A model generated the notes under the pieces. That model saw only the letters and a program-made list of their open reading frames with translations. It did not search any database and had not been told where the DNA came from. A program made the translations under genes and the position numbers. Shown piece after piece: positions 1-9,320 of a DNA stretch of 64,000 nucleotides; the first letter of the stretch is position 1; every line of letters begins with the position of its first letter. The DNA is from Candidatus Zixiibacteriota bacterium (GTDB taxonomy: Bacteria; Zixibacteria; MSB-5A5; GN15; JAAZOE01): contig JAZGGI010000003.1 in the NCBI GenBank assembly GCA_036480375.1, positions 1 to 64,000 on the forward strand, read 5' to 3'.

Positions 1-42
1 CTTGAGTAATTCTTTGATTAGAGCGGGATCAATCGAACTCAT
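1..42 (-). CDS. N-terminus of an unidentified protein (runs off window)
   Basis: An ATG on the minus strand at position 42 opens a frame that begins MSSIDPALIKELLK and continues past the window edge. It is preceded by a good ribosome binding site (AGGAG, eight bases upstream of the ATG), which is why I call it although only 14 codons are visible. The function cannot be told from so short a piece. The 150 bp between it and the AbiE pair would hold its promoter; I see no clear consensus there. Confidence 0.5.
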   Translation of the reverse strand, partial: MSSIDPALIKELLK

Positions 43-191
43 GTTGGTCTCCTGTGTAAATGCTTCAGTTTTCAATTTCGAAGCATAATCAATTATTTAC
101 ATTTACACAAAATTCCTTACAGGCTCACTACAATTGCCGGCTAATATCTAATTGGTTTATTGTTGCCGGCAAGTCAATTTTCAAATATGAA

Positions 192-1109
192 TCATTTCCA
201 GTTTTTCGAATACGACCATCGTTTATTGAAATCCTTTTTGGATATTATTGATTGAAGTACGGGAAACAAAAATCGTTTTATGGAATCTACAACATCTCCA
301 AATCGCTCCGGCGCATCCTGAATCCGACCCACTTTAATAAACGCAGTCCACATTTTTTGTTTATCCATATCATTCCGTAGTGCTCCACTCAGGGGATAAT
401 CTGACTGGGGTATAGTAGTTCCCCGATTTGTAAAAGTAGCCATTAATGCCTCTTTCAAAATCCCCCCTTGAAAATCGTACATTTTTGACAACAACCATAT
501 ATCATAGAAATCTTTCATACGACTATTAATAACACCAAGTTTGACCATTGCCTCATATTTTTCAGAAATAACGCTTTCCATAGTATAGCCTTTGAGATTT
601 AGCGAACCCTTTTGTTTCAATATCCGGGGATACTCTATATCAATTGGTTTGGGATAAATCTTATCGTGAAATGCAATATCTACTTGCATATTTATTCTAC
701 TTTTCTCAAGATAAGCGATAAATGATACGCGAATTCCTTCATATTGAACATCCTCAGCTATTCGCTCACTGCGGATACTTTCTGTATCAAATCGTAATCC
801 ATCTGATTCCACCTCTATTGAACAAATCTCGCGAATTACACTTTCAATATTGGTCAGGTCATTGTCAATTCTTGCCAAAAAATCGATATCAATTGTTGGA
901 CGATTTTGCGGCGCTTGCCAGGCAACTAACATCAACGCGCCTTTTAAGAAAAATCGATCAATATATTTTGACATTGATAGCCGGTTAAGAAAACACTCCA
1001 TAGCATAATACTGCAGGATTTCGGAAAAAACCCTGCCTGTCTCGCGGGCCTTATTCTGTAACCGACCTCTAATTGATGCAGGAATATTTTTTATTTCGTC
1101 TGGGGTCAT
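192..1109 (-). CDS. abiEii: AbiEii-type nucleotidyltransferase toxin
   Basis: 305 residues matching the AbiEii/DUF1814 family, the toxin half of type IV toxin-antitoxin and abortive-infection systems. Members are polymerase-beta-like nucleotidyltransferases; characterised relatives modify tRNA or use GTP, and the target here is unknown. Visible hallmarks are KGALMLVAW near residue 57 followed by R-P-T-I-D-I-D-F-L-A-R, the metal-binding D-x-D of the fold, then MQVDIAF (the third acidic residue) and S-E-K-Y-E-A-M-V plus R-M-K-D-F-Y-D-I-W in the C-terminal half, typical of AbiEii. Its ATG overlaps the stop of the upstream AbiEi gene by 4 bp, so the two are translationally coupled. Base composition is AT-richer than the neighbouring housekeeping operon, consistent with horizontal acquisition. 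Confidence 0.88.
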   Translation of the reverse strand: MTPDEIKNIPASIRGRLQNKARETGRVFSEILQYYAMECFLNRLSMSKYIDRFFLKGALMLVAWQAPQNRPTIDIDFLARIDNDLTNIESVIREICSIEVESDGLRFDTESIRSERIAEDVQYEGIRVSFIAYLEKSRINMQVDIAFHDKIYPKPIDIEYPRILKQKGSLNLKGYTMESVISEKYEAMVKLGVINSRMKDFYDIWLLSKMYDFQGGILKEALMATFTNRGTTIPQSDYPLSGALRNDMDKQKMWTAFIKVGRIQDAPERFGDVVDSIKRFLFPVLQSIISKKDFNKRWSYSKNWK

Positions 1110-1738
1110 ATAATTGCTTCAAGATATGGTTTTACAATTCGAAAAACTCTGTTCATTCTTGCGTATTTTTCCAGCAAATCCATCCGTATGGGCATCTTTT
1201 TTCGATAAAGCTTAAGTGCTTCTATGGCAATATTGAGACCGATTTTGTTCCTATATTTGAAGCAATCCATAATTGTTCTCTCGGGACAATAAATCCTGAC
1301 AGGTACTTTGCCAACCTTGTGAATTTCAACACCCTTTTCAAAGTGATTTGCACTATATTCAAATGGTATAACTGGAAGAGCTTCAAATTCAGGTATTCTA
1401 GTGGATGCTTTAATCGCAATATAGAGTTCATGTGGTATTTGATTTGTCAATTCAAAGTAAGACAAAGATGAAATGAGGCATATGATTGAATTTGGTATCC
1501 TTTTCGATATTATTACATAATCTGAAAAACTTACTGCGGGTTGATCTCGAAGTCGAAATAGTCCCCTCGAAATGCGCTCTAGTCTTTCCCTTCTGTATAG
1601 TTCGTATATTGTGCTTTCATGAATCCCTTTTGATTTTGCCTGCGAAGTTCTAAGCAGACCATTGTTTCTTCGAAAAATTTTTATTGCTTTATCGAAGCGA
1701 TTTTCCCGTTTTATTGATTTTTTTGCTCTTTCAGACAT
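1106..1738 (-). CDS. abiEi: AbiEi-type antitoxin / transcriptional regulator
   Basis: 210 residues. The N-terminus has a winged-helix-like segment (LLRTSQAKSKGIHESTIYEL, then Y-R-R-E-R-L-E-R-I-S-R-G-L-F-R-L), the usual start of AbiEi antitoxins. A C-terminal domain follows with the conserved pattern (V-R-I-Y-C-P-E-R-T-I-M-D-C-F-K-Y-R-N-K-I-G). In characterised AbiE systems this protein binds inverted repeats in its own promoter, represses the operon and neutralises the toxin. It lies immediately upstream of the toxin with a 4-bp overlap, the canonical antitoxin-first order. The basic N-terminus (KKSIKRENRFDK) is unremarkable. The 197 bp upstream are very AT-rich and would hold the autoregulated promoter, but no clear operator was resolved. 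Confidence 0.88.
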   Translation of the reverse strand: MSERAKKSIKRENRFDKAIKIFRRNNGLLRTSQAKSKGIHESTIYELYRRERLERISRGLFRLRDQPAVSFSDYVIISKRIPNSIICLISSLSYFELTNQIPHELYIAIKASTRIPEFEALPVIPFEYSANHFEKGVEIHKVGKVPVRIYCPERTIMDCFKYRNKIGLNIAIEALKLYRKKMPIRMDLLEKYARMNRVFRIVKPYLEAII

Positions 1739-1935
1739 AATAGTAACCTCTCAAACAATTACAGTATATGAAGATATAGCAAATTGTTGATAATAACGCA
1801 ATGAAAAAGTATTATTTCGTGGCACAATTATCAAAAATTACCCATAATGCATTGATAAATAATAATTTAGAAGAAGCTCTCTAAAACTAAAAAATATCAA
1901 ATAAAAAATTTATTTTACTGCCTCAAAAAAAAAAT

Positions 1936-2697
1936 TTATTTCTTAAAATAATCCGTCAGGGTATCTCGCAAATCAGAACGATCAATGTCGCGATGCAACA
2001 TCCCCTGGTAGACCAACGAAATCTCCCCGGTTTCTTCCGAAACAACAACCACAATCGCGTCCGATTCTTCCGTCACGCCGATGGCCGCCTTATGGCGCAT
2101 TCCGTAGAGTTTCCGATACCGGGGATTTTTAGTCAGAGGCAAAGTGCAGGCAGCGGCTGAAATAAATTCACTCGAAATAATCACAGCGCCGTCATGCAGG
2201 GGAGTATAAGGCGTAAACAACGTCGTAATGACCTCGGCCGATAACTGAGCATTTAGTATTTTTCCGGTTTCGATAAAATTCTTCAGACCAACCGAGCGTT
2301 CAATAACCAGTAATCCCCCGTATTTCAATTCCGCCAGTCGTATCGCCGCCCGGGCGACCTCATCAATGATTTTGGTCCCCTCATATTTAACGAGCATCCG
2401 AAATACTCGACTATGCCCCATCTGAGCCAGCATTCCGCGTAGTTCCGGTTGGAAAATTATCACCACAACAATAATACCAACAGTCGCGAAACGAGTAAAC
2501 AGCCACATCAAACCTTCGAGACGGAACCAAAAAGCGATAAACGCCAAAGATAAAACCAAAATCAGTCCCGTAATCATCTGGGCCGAACGAGTGCCCTTCA
2601 TTAAGGTCAGGAGCTTATAAATTATATAGGCAACGATAAGAATATCGAGTAAATCGATCAGACGAAATTTGATAAAACCAAGAGTAAAAAGTTCCAT
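1936..2697 (-). CDS. cdaA: Diadenylate cyclase CdaA (c-di-AMP synthase)
   Basis: 253 residues. Three hydrophobic N-terminal segments (about residues 10-85) anchor a cytoplasmic DAC domain. The domain carries the catalytic D-G-A motif (PLHDGAVII, near residue 170) and the R-H-K-A-A motif (near residue 201) that bind ATP. It makes cyclic di-AMP from two ATP; this second messenger governs potassium and osmolyte balance and wall homeostasis. It is the last gene of the tilS-hpt-ftsH-folE-folP operon, and its ATG abuts the folP stop codon with no gap. The same window holds TrkH/TrkA, a class of transporter whose RCK domains are c-di-AMP targets in other bacteria. A regulatory link here is only an inference. 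Confidence 0.95.
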   Translation of the reverse strand: MELFTLGFIKFRLIDLLDILIVAYIIYKLLTLMKGTRSAQMITGLILVLSLAFIAFWFRLEGLMWLFTRFATVGIIVVVIIFQPELRGMLAQMGHSRVFRMLVKYEGTKIIDEVARAAIRLAELKYGGLLVIERSVGLKNFIETGKILNAQLSAEVITTLFTPYTPLHDGAVIISSEFISAAACTLPLTKNPRYRKLYGMRHKAAIGVTEESDAIVVVVSEETGEISLVYQGMLHRDIDRSDLRDTLTDYFKK

Positions 2698-3540
2698 CTA
2701 AGCCTCTCGCAACGCAAACGCCATATCCACCGCTTGCCGGGTTTGCGCCACATCATGAGTTCTTATAATATCGGCTCCGTTATTGACCGCGATCGCCGCG
2801 ACGGCAAGTGAACCTGAAACGCGGTCTTCAACTTCGGCCCTGGTAATTTTGCCAATAAACGATTTTCGAGATGCGCCTAACAAAAGAGGCAACCCGAACG
2901 ATTCAAAACTTTTCAAATACTTAATGAGCTTCAAATTATCTTCCACCCGTTTGCCAAAGCCTATCCCGACATCAAGAATCAACTTTTCTCGCTTAATTCC
3001 CTGAGCAACGGCAAAGTCAATTCTTTCTGAAAAATATATGGAGACTTCATTAATAACATCGTCATAATGCGGAGCGTCCTGCATCGATTTCGGAATTCCC
3101 TTAATATGCATCATAATAACAGGACAATCGAACCGCTTCGCAATTCCAGGCATATCGGCGTCAAAAGCAAAAGCCGATATATCATTAATTATATTTGCCC
3201 CCGATGTCAATGCTTTTCCCGCGACAATTGCCTTAGTAGTGTCAATTGATATAGGAATATTGGAAAAGCCGCGCAGGTTTTCAATGACCGGTATAACGCG
3301 ATTTAATTCTTCTTCGGATGATACAGGTTCCGAACCTGGCCGACTTGACTCGCCGCCAAGATCAAGAATATCGGCGCCTTCTTCAATTATACGCCTTGCG
3401 TTTGATATCGCTTCCTCCTGAGATGAATAATGGATAGTGAATGAATCGGGTGTACAATTAACAATCCCCATTACCGCCGGGCGGGTGAACTTTATTTGAT
3501 TGTTATCAGACAGCGTTATCGCCAACTTCTCGTTCGGCAT
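2698..3540 (-). CDS. folP: Dihydropteroate synthase
   Basis: 280 residues, a complete TIM-barrel DHPS that joins p-aminobenzoate to 6-hydroxymethyl-7,8-dihydropterin pyrophosphate in folate synthesis. Signatures: MGIVNCTPDSF near residue 24 (pterin pyrophosphate loop), D-I-L-D-L-G-G-E-S-S-R-P-G (second signature), I-S-I-D-T-T-K, N-D-I-S-A-F, the pterin-contact segment LILDVGIGFGK, LLLGASRKSFIGK, and a terminal I-I-R-T-H-D-V. It is the likely sulfonamide target. It sits 29 bp downstream of folE and directly abuts cdaA, inside one minus-strand transcription unit. Confidence 0.96.
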   Translation of the reverse strand: MPNEKLAITLSDNNQIKFTRPAVMGIVNCTPDSFTIHYSSQEEAISNARRIIEEGADILDLGGESSRPGSEPVSSEEELNRVIPVIENLRGFSNIPISIDTTKAIVAGKALTSGANIINDISAFAFDADMPGIAKRFDCPVIMMHIKGIPKSMQDAPHYDDVINEVSIYFSERIDFAVAQGIKREKLILDVGIGFGKRVEDNLKLIKYLKSFESFGLPLLLGASRKSFIGKITRAEVEDRVSGSLAVAAIAVNNGADIIRTHDVAQTRQAVDMAFALREA

Positions 3541-3569
3541 TAGAGCATTCTATATCTATCGAGAATTTA

Positions 3570-4208
3570 TTATTTTTGTCCCTTAATAAGAGCAAAAGCT
3601 TCGGCCCGAGTCGCGTCCTTGCGCATACATCCCCGGATGGCCGACGTTATCGTCATCGTACCTGGTTTTTTTATCCCTCGCATAGTCAGACATAAATGCT
3701 CGGCCTCGGTAACAATCAAAACCCCTTTGGGATTAATCGTTTTGCGAATGATATTGGCCGCCTTGGAAGTCATAACTTCCTGAGTCGTAGGCCTGCGAGC
3801 GAGAGTCTCTATAACCCGGGCCAGATGCGAAAATCCGGTTATTTTATTGTTGTTAGGGATATAGGCAACATGCGCTTTCCCAAAAAACGGTAGGAGATGA
3901 TGCTCGCAAATTGAATAAAATGGAATATCTTTGACAATTACCATTTCATCCCGATTTTCAGCCGTATATAATGAGACTTTTTCGCTGGCCTTAATCCCCA
4001 CTCCGGAAAACGCCTCAATATAAAATTCGGCGACTCGTTCCGGAGTCCGCAGCAACCCCTCGCGGTTGATATTCTCTCCGACACCCTCCAGTATCAGCCT
4101 TACCCCTTCGACAATCTTATCTCGATCAATCGGATTGCGGAGCTTTTTCCGGGGTTTCTTCTGATTTTCCGTCGGAGGGGTTGATGATATCGTCGATTTC
4201 ATTCCCAT
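3570..4208 (-). CDS. folE: GTP cyclohydrolase I
   Basis: 212 residues. It converts GTP to 7,8-dihydroneopterin triphosphate, the first step of folate/pterin synthesis. The core is typical of Fol[33 protein letters not shown] (zinc Cys and His), [20 protein letters not shown], and C-L-T-M-R-G-I near the C-terminus with the second zinc Cys. The listed ATG lies 83 bp inside the end of ftsH, a long overlap. A second in-frame ATG lies two codons later. No later ATG exists before the conserved core, so the long overlap seems real unless a rare start is used. The N-terminal ~25 residues are low-complexity and basic. Confidence 0.95.
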   Translation of the reverse strand: MGMKSTISSTPPTENQKKPRKKLRNPIDRDKIVEGVRLILEGVGENINREGLLRTPERVAEFYIEAFSGVGIKASEKVSLYTAENRDEMVIVKDIPFYSICEHHLLPFFGKAHVAYIPNNNKITGFSHLARVIETLARRPTTQEVMTSKAANIIRKTINPKGVLIVTEAEHLCLTMRGIKKPGTMTITSAIRGCMRKDATRAEAFALIKGQK

Positions 4209-6090
4209 CGATTATTTCTTTTTCCAATAATGCTTCAGCAAGCCGGTGAAGCTTTTCAACATTTTCGCTCAATAATTTCGTCGCTGTCGCCTCTGCTTCC
4301 TCAACAAATCGTTTAATTTCGCTGTCGATTAATTGAGCCGTCGCTTCCGAAAAATCTCGCTGTTCCCGAATATCCCGTCCCAGGAAGATATGCTCCTTTC
4401 TGGAACCGAAATCGACCGGGCCTAACTTATCGGACATACCCCAATTGCAAACCATTTTCCTCGCCAAAACGGTTGCCTGCTGAATGTCTATTCCGGCGCC
4501 GGTATTGTAATCATTGAATATTAATTTCTCCGCTACCCGGCCACCCATCGAATAAACCAAGCGGGTTTCCATATACTTTTTGTTATAGTTATGCTTATCA
4601 TCGATAGGCAAATAATGAGTTACGCCCAGAGCCTGGCCTCGGGGAATTATAGTGACTTTATGCACCGGATCAGCCCCGGGAATCAGCTTTGCGAGTATGG
4701 CGTGACCCGCTTCGTGATAGGCGGTCGTTTTCTTTTCCTCATCGGTAATCACCATCGATCTGCGCTCGGCGCCCATCATGACTTTATCTTTGGCATCCTC
4801 AAAGTCCGACATCTCAACGGAATCTTTATCTTTACGAGCCGCCAGAAGGGCCGCTTCATTAACCAAATTGGCAATATCGGCTCCCGACAGGCCCGGCGTT
4901 CCTCTCGCAAGAATTTTCAAATCTACGTCGTTGTCCAGTTTAACTTTCCGAGTATGGACCTTAAATATTCCTTCTCGACCTCGAACATCAGGAATATCGA
5001 CCACAATCTGCCTGTCAAATCGTCCCGGACGCAAAAGCGCAGGATCCAAAACATCGGGACGGTTAGTTGCGGCAATCAGGATTACGCCTTCGTTAGATTC
5101 AAAACCATCCATCTCGACCAGAAGCTGATTGAGAGTTTGTTCGCGTTCGTCATGTCCGCCCCCTAATCCCGCGCCACGATGACGTCCGACGGCGTCAATC
5201 TCATCGATAAATATAATACAGGGAGCGTTTTTCTTGCCCTGCTCAAATAAGTCGCGAACGCGAGAGGCTCCAACGCCGACAAACATCTCTACAAAATCAG
5301 AACCGGACATTGAATAAAACGGTACGTCCGCCTCCCCGGCAATAGCCCGCGCCAGAAGCGTTTTGCCAGTTCCCGGAGCGCCTAATAGAAGAGCGCCTTT
5401 GGGAATTTTGCCGCCCAGTTTTTGAAATTTGCCCGGGTCCTTCAGAAAATCAATAATCTCCGATAATTCTTCTTTGGCTTCTTCGGCTCCGGCCACATCG
5501 GCAAAAGTGACTTTGGGTCGTTCATCGGTTAAAAGTTTGGCGCGGCTCTTGCCGAATGAAAATATCCCTTTTGGCCCTCCGCCGCCACCCTGCATCTGTC
5601 GAATCATGAATAACCAGAAAAATATCAAAAGTAACCAGGGTGCGGTTGAGATAAGAACCGTTCCCCAGCTAAAGCCCTCTTGACTGGCCTTGATAGCTAT
5701 CCCGGCTTCTGATAGCTTATCCACAAGCTTGGGATCTTCAAAAGGAATGCGCAGGTGAAATTTCCGAAAACGTCCGCCTCCCGCTACTGTCGCGACTGTC
5801 ATTTCTTCGGTAAAGCGCCCCGATAACTTACGATTGGTAAACTCAACCGACGCGACTTTATCCTGATCCAGATATCTCAAAAATTCTGAATATGAAATCT
5901 GAGCGACGTCCGTATCGGTATCGCCAATAAGGCTGTAAATAACAAGAGCGGATAGAATCAACATTATCCAGAAAAAGGCGGTCCGGCCGGTCCCTTTCCA
6001 GGAAGGTCCCTCTTTCTTATTATCAACCGGATGTTTTTTGCCTCCACCCCGAGGCACATTGGATTTATTATAATTATCGTTAAACTTCAT
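4126..6090 (-). CDS. ftsH: ATP-dependent zinc metalloprotease FtsH
   Basis: 654 residues, membrane-bound AAA+ protease that degrades misassembled membrane proteins and short-lived regulators. Order: two transmembrane helices (about residues 37-58 and 146-164) flanking a periplasmic domain; a glycine-rich linker; AAA module with Walker A GAPGTGKT, Walker [13 protein letters not shown] and the second region of homology ending R-P-G-R-F-D-R-Q; then the M41 peptidase domain with HEAGH and the distant Asp in [10 protein letters not shown]. Length is normal for the family. Its 3' end overlaps the start of folE, and hpt lies 18 bp upstream. The tilS-hpt-ftsH order is widely conserved in bacteria. 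Confidence 0.97.
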   Translation of the reverse strand: MKFNDNYNKSNVPRGGGKKHPVDNKKEGPSWKGTGRTAFFWIMLILSALVIYSLIGDTDTDVAQISYSEFLRYLDQDKVASVEFTNRKLSGRFTEEMTVATVAGGGRFRKFHLRIPFEDPKLVDKLSEAGIAIKASQEGFSWGTVLISTAPWLLLIFFWLFMIRQMQGGGGGPKGIFSFGKSRAKLLTDERPKVTFADVAGAEEAKEELSEIIDFLKDPGKFQKLGGKIPKGALLLGAPGTGKTLLARAIAGEADVPFYSMSGSDFVEMFVGVGASRVRDLFEQGKKNAPCIIFIDEIDAVGRHRGAGLGGGHDEREQTLNQLLVEMDGFESNEGVILIAATNRPDVLDPALLRPGRFDRQIVVDIPDVRGREGIFKVHTRKVKLDNDVDLKILARGTPGLSGADIANLVNEAALLAARKDKDSVEMSDFEDAKDKVMMGAERRSMVITDEEKKTTAYHEAGHAILAKLIPGADPVHKVTIIPRGQALGVTHYLPIDDKHNYNKKYMETRLVYSMGGRVAEKLIFNDYNTGAGIDIQQATVLARKMVCNWGMSDKLGPVDFGSRKEHIFLGRDIREQRDFSEATAQLIDSEIKRFVEEAEATATKLLSENVEKLHRLAEALLEKEIIDGNEIDDIINPSDGKSEETPEKAPQSD

Positions 6091-6108
6091 TAAGACTTTT
6101 CTCCGTAA

Positions 6109-6660
6109 CTATTTCTCAAACTCGACTACCTTTCCGATAACGGGCAAATTTCGATATAATTGATTATGATCGAGCCCGTATCCTATAACAAAATCCTTTT
6201 CAATCATAAAACCGGAATACTTTATTTCAATTTCAAGCTCCCGGCGTCCCGTTTTATTTAATAGTGTAACGATTTCTACACTGGCAGGTTCCATACTTTT
6301 TAGTGACTCCATTATGGAAACCGCGGTTCGGCCGGTATCAACAACTCCTTCCACCATCAGGATATGACGACGGGTTAGCGACACCTGGGGACCGCCGGAT
6401 AAAGTTAATTTGCCGGGCTTATCTCCTGATCCATAGCTATGAGCGGAAATAAACTCAACTTCTGAAGGAACAGAAATAGCCCTCACCAAATCAGCGATAA
6501 AAACAAAACATCCCTTTAGTACTCCCAGAAGAATCGGATTTTTGTCTTCATAATCTTCAGATATTTCCTCACCCAGATCGCTTATCACGCGATTGATTTC
6601 ATTTTGCGTGAAGAGCAGTTCAAACGGCTTTGCTTTTAATCTAACGCCTTCCGATTTCAA
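6109..6660 (-). CDS. hpt: Hypoxanthine phosphoribosyltransferase
   Basis: 183 residues. Purine salvage enzyme joining hypoxanthine or guanine to PRPP. It shows the type I PRTase layout: N-terminal LFTQNEINRVISDLGEEI, PPi loop LLGVLKGCFVFIADL, flexible-loop region F-I-S-A-H-S-Y-G-S-G, and the PRPP motif MVEGVVDTGRTA near residue 102. In that motif the usual second acidic residue (E-D) is Gly (E-G), which is unusual. C-terminal D-F-V-I-G-Y-G-L-D fits the Mg/purine-binding region. The start is TTG, overlapping tilS by 20 bp; a GGAAG stretch lies upstream inside tilS. Confidence 0.94.
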   Translation of the reverse strand: MKSEGVRLKAKPFELLFTQNEINRVISDLGEEISEDYEDKNPILLGVLKGCFVFIADLVRAISVPSEVEFISAHSYGSGDKPGKLTLSGGPQVSLTRRHILMVEGVVDTGRTAVSIMESLKSMEPASVEIVTLLNKTGRRELEIEIKYSGFMIEKDFVIGYGLDHNQLYRNLPVIGKVVEFEK

Positions 6661-8017
6661 TTTTCAAAATCTTCCTTGTTCGTCTGGTTATCGCTAACCT
6701 TTGATCAATTTCTATTCCCGCCAACCACACTACCCCCTCATTATCATATACGACGGGCAATTCATCGCGTAATGGACGAGGATACTTTATATCTGTCAAA
6801 AAATCTCGCGCCTTCTTCCTGCCCGGCCGACCGAAAGGATGAATTCTGAGACCTCGTTTGAGCCCCCCGATACTGAGAGGTAATTTGATTTTCTCCGCGT
6901 CAATACAGGCTGCGGATTTATCTCTCTTATATCTTTCTATATCCTCATCCTCGTCTATATATTCAAATTTAATCCAAACTCGGGGATAATCCAAATCATA
7001 TCTGCCCGGGATTTCAATATAAGCGCTCTTTATCTCCCGCCCCGGTCTAAAAACGAATAGTTTTTCATTCAAATAATCGGCATATAGCTCAGCGCTGATT
7101 TGAATCTTTCCGCTTTTACCGATTTTAACCTTCTTGAGCAACCTTTCGACAAGGGCATAATCAATTTCATCCACGTCGCACTGCTTCAACAAACGCACCA
7201 ATAAGCGACGCTGGAGCCATACATCATAGTCTAATTTGTTTTTCAAATCAAGAGTATTCTTCCCGCCCGGTGTAATGGCGTGAAGTTTTCCAAATAATTT
7301 CGAGGTATACTCGGCGAGAAACTCTTCCTCAGCCCGCAGGATTTCTGAAAAACGAATAATATTATCTTTGGCTGATGACGAAATATCCCTCTCGATCAGT
7401 TTTATCAAGCGCCTGCGTATCCGATTGCGAGTATAACGCGGGCTGGTATTGGAACTATCTATTACATAGGCAATCTTTTTATCTTCCAGATAATCATAAA
7501 TTTCTTCACGACTGACATCATATAAAGGCCTGATAACATTGTCTCGAAAAGGTTGGAATCCGATCATCCCATGGCGACCTGTTCCCCGCGCCAGATTAAA
7601 CAGAATCGTTTCCACTCGATCATCCCGATGATGTCCCGTCGCGATTTTGTTATATCCGTTCTCTTTTGCGATTTTTCGCAGCGCTTGATATCGATATTTC
7701 CGCCCTGTTTCTTCAGTACCGGTTTTTTCTTCCATTGATAGTCCGGGAATATCAATTTCATCTTGATAAAACGGAATGCTAAGCTCTTTGCACATTTCGG
7801 AACAAAACAATATTTCCTTCCTGGCTGCTCGGGGCCGAATTTTATGATTTATATATGCCGCGGCGAGTGAGATTTCGTATTGTTCTTTCAAATTATCAAG
7901 GATATGCAGCAATGCTACCGAATCCGGTCCCCCGGAGAGAGCAACTAGAATCTGATCGCCGGAAGCAATCAGCGAATATCGCCCGATTGTTTTCTTAATT
8001 TGAGTCTGCATATCCAT
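6641..8017 (-). CDS. tilS: tRNA(Ile)-lysidine synthetase
   Basis: 458 residues. It converts the wobble cytidine of the CAU-anticodon tRNA-Ile to lysidine, so that the tRNA reads AUA codons. The PP-loop ATP pyrophosphatase motif SGGPDS lies at residues ~29-34, followed by INHKIRPRAA and the family motif A-T-G-H-H-R-D-D-R-V-E-T. R-Y-T-R-N-R-I-R-R follows, then a middle substrate-binding domain and a C-terminal TilS-C domain (LRIHPFGRPGRKKARDFL). First gene of the six-gene operon; divergent from the cysteine synthase gene across a 240-bp intergenic space that must hold both promoters. Confidence 0.95.
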   Translation of the reverse strand: MDMQTQIKKTIGRYSLIASGDQILVALSGGPDSVALLHILDNLKEQYEISLAAAYINHKIRPRAARKEILFCSEMCKELSIPFYQDEIDIPGLSMEEKTGTEETGRKYRYQALRKIAKENGYNKIATGHHRDDRVETILFNLARGTGRHGMIGFQPFRDNVIRPLYDVSREEIYDYLEDKKIAYVIDSSNTSPRYTRNRIRRRLIKLIERDISSSAKDNIIRFSEILRAEEEFLAEYTSKLFGKLHAITPGGKNTLDLKNKLDYDVWLQRRLLVRLLKQCDVDEIDYALVERLLKKVKIGKSGKIQISAELYADYLNEKLFVFRPGREIKSAYIEIPGRYDLDYPRVWIKFEYIDEDEDIERYKRDKSAACIDAEKIKLPLSIGGLKRGLRIHPFGRPGRKKARDFLTDIKYPRPLRDELPVVYDNEGVVWLAGIEIDQRLAITRRTRKILKIEIGRR

Positions 8018-8257
8018 AAAATTATTATTCTTTCTGGCCTCAACTTATGGAATATAACCTATCAAAACGCCCATTTGAAGAAATATTTTGACAATTTTTT
8101 TTACGAATCTGGAACTCACGGGCGGAAAAATCGTTTCTATCTTATAGAATAACAAAAAGTTATGAAGGGAATTTTAATCTACGATTAACCGATGGGGATT
8201 TGAATAAATAATCCTTGACAAAATTAGTCTTTGATTTATCTTGATTGCGAGGAAAGT

Positions 8258-9298
8258 ATGAGCTACAATAAAACAAATTTCAAAATAAACGGCCAAATCA
8301 GGATGCCGGTCTCGGGATTGAAATCGAGAAAAGTTGACAATCTCCTCGAAACGGTCGGCAACACTCCTCTCGTTAAACTCAACCGTATGACCGATGGACT
8401 GCAAACGACGATTTACGTCAAACCGGAATTCATGAATCCCGGCGGGTCAATCAAAGACCGGATGGCCATATACATATTGAATAAGGCCATGGCCGAGGGC
8501 AAAATCGGTCCTAAAACCGCAATTGTCGAGGCCACCTCCGGTAATACCGGAGTAGCGGTAGCGATGTTCGGAGCGGTGCATAATTATCGGGTCATTCTCA
8601 CTATTCCCGATAAAATGTCCGACGAAAAAATAAATACTCTCCGCTCTTACGGCGCCGAAGTTCACGTCTGCCCGACAGCCGTCCCGGCCGAATCGCCGGA
8701 ATCTTATTACAGCGCCGCTGTCAGACTGGGCGAGGAAACGGGCGATTATTTTATATTGAATCAATATGAAAATCTCACCAATCCGGAAGCTCATTATCAT
8801 CTGACCGCCCCGGAAATCTGGGAACAGACCAGCGGCGATATTGATATTCTCGTCGGAGGCGTCGGGACCGGAGGGACCATGTCGGGATGCTCGAAATATT
8901 TGAAAGAGCGAAAACCAAAATTGATTTCAGTGGCAATCGACCCGATCGGATCGGTTTTCGCTGATTTTGCAGCATCCGGGAAATTAATCGATCCTCATCC
9001 CTATTTTGTCGAGGGAATCGGAGAGGACAAAAACTGCCCGACTTTGCAATACGAATATATCGATCATTTTATCAAAGTCTCGGATAAAGACAGTTTTCTT
9101 ATCGCACGGGAATTGACCGCCAAAGAAGGAATTCTTGCTGGTGGTTCATCGGGATCGGCAGTTTGGGGGGCGCTAAAGTACGCCCGCGAACATGACGCCA
9201 AACAAACCATGGTCGTCATACTGCCGGATTCAGGGGTTAAATATTTGTCGCGCATTTATAACGACCAATGGATGCGCGAACATGGTTTTCTTGACTAA
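8258..9298 (+). CDS. cysK: Cysteine synthase family PLP enzyme
   Basis: About 346 residues from the chosen ATG. PLP-dependent beta-replacement enzyme of the CysK/CysM/CBS family, expected to make cysteine from O-acetylserine (or a related activated serine) and sulfide. Seen: VGNTPLVKLNRM, the PLP lysine in NPGGSIKDRMA, the substrate loop EATSGNTGVAVA, phosphate-binding GGVGTGGTMSG, and C-terminal GILAGGSSGSAVWGA. An upstream in-frame TTG at 8231 would add nine residues, but the ATG at 8258 has GAGGAAAG just upstream, so I prefer it. The N-terminus is longer than in E. coli CysK. CysM or cystathionine beta-synthase activity cannot be excluded. A weak promoter-like TTGACA lies at 8215. Confidence 0.9.
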   Translation: MSYNKTNFKINGQIRMPVSGLKSRKVDNLLETVGNTPLVKLNRMTDGLQTTIYVKPEFMNPGGSIKDRMAIYILNKAMAEGKIGPKTAIVEATSGNTGVAVAMFGAVHNYRVILTIPDKMSDEKINTLRSYGAEVHVCPTAVPAESPESYYSAAVRLGEETGDYFILNQYENLTNPEAHYHLTAPEIWEQTSGDIDILVGGVGTGGTMSGCSKYLKERKPKLISVAIDPIGSVFADFAASGKLIDPHPYFVEGIGEDKNCPTLQYEYIDHFIKVSDKDSFLIARELTAKEGILAGGSSGSAVWGALKYAREHDAKQTMVVILPDSGVKYLSRIYNDQWMREHGFLD

Positions 9299-9320
9299 CA
9301 CCTAAACCCCGAGGTGACAC

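Noticed and set aside
4591-5166. 191-residue frame opposite ftsH
   Set aside because: Antisense shadow of a strongly conserved protein, with no homology and no start signals.
8088-8116. TTGACA at 8088 as a promoter for the cysteine synthase gene
   Set aside because: No acceptable -10 at 16-18 bp; the copy at 8215 has only a weak TATCTT and would leave almost no leader.
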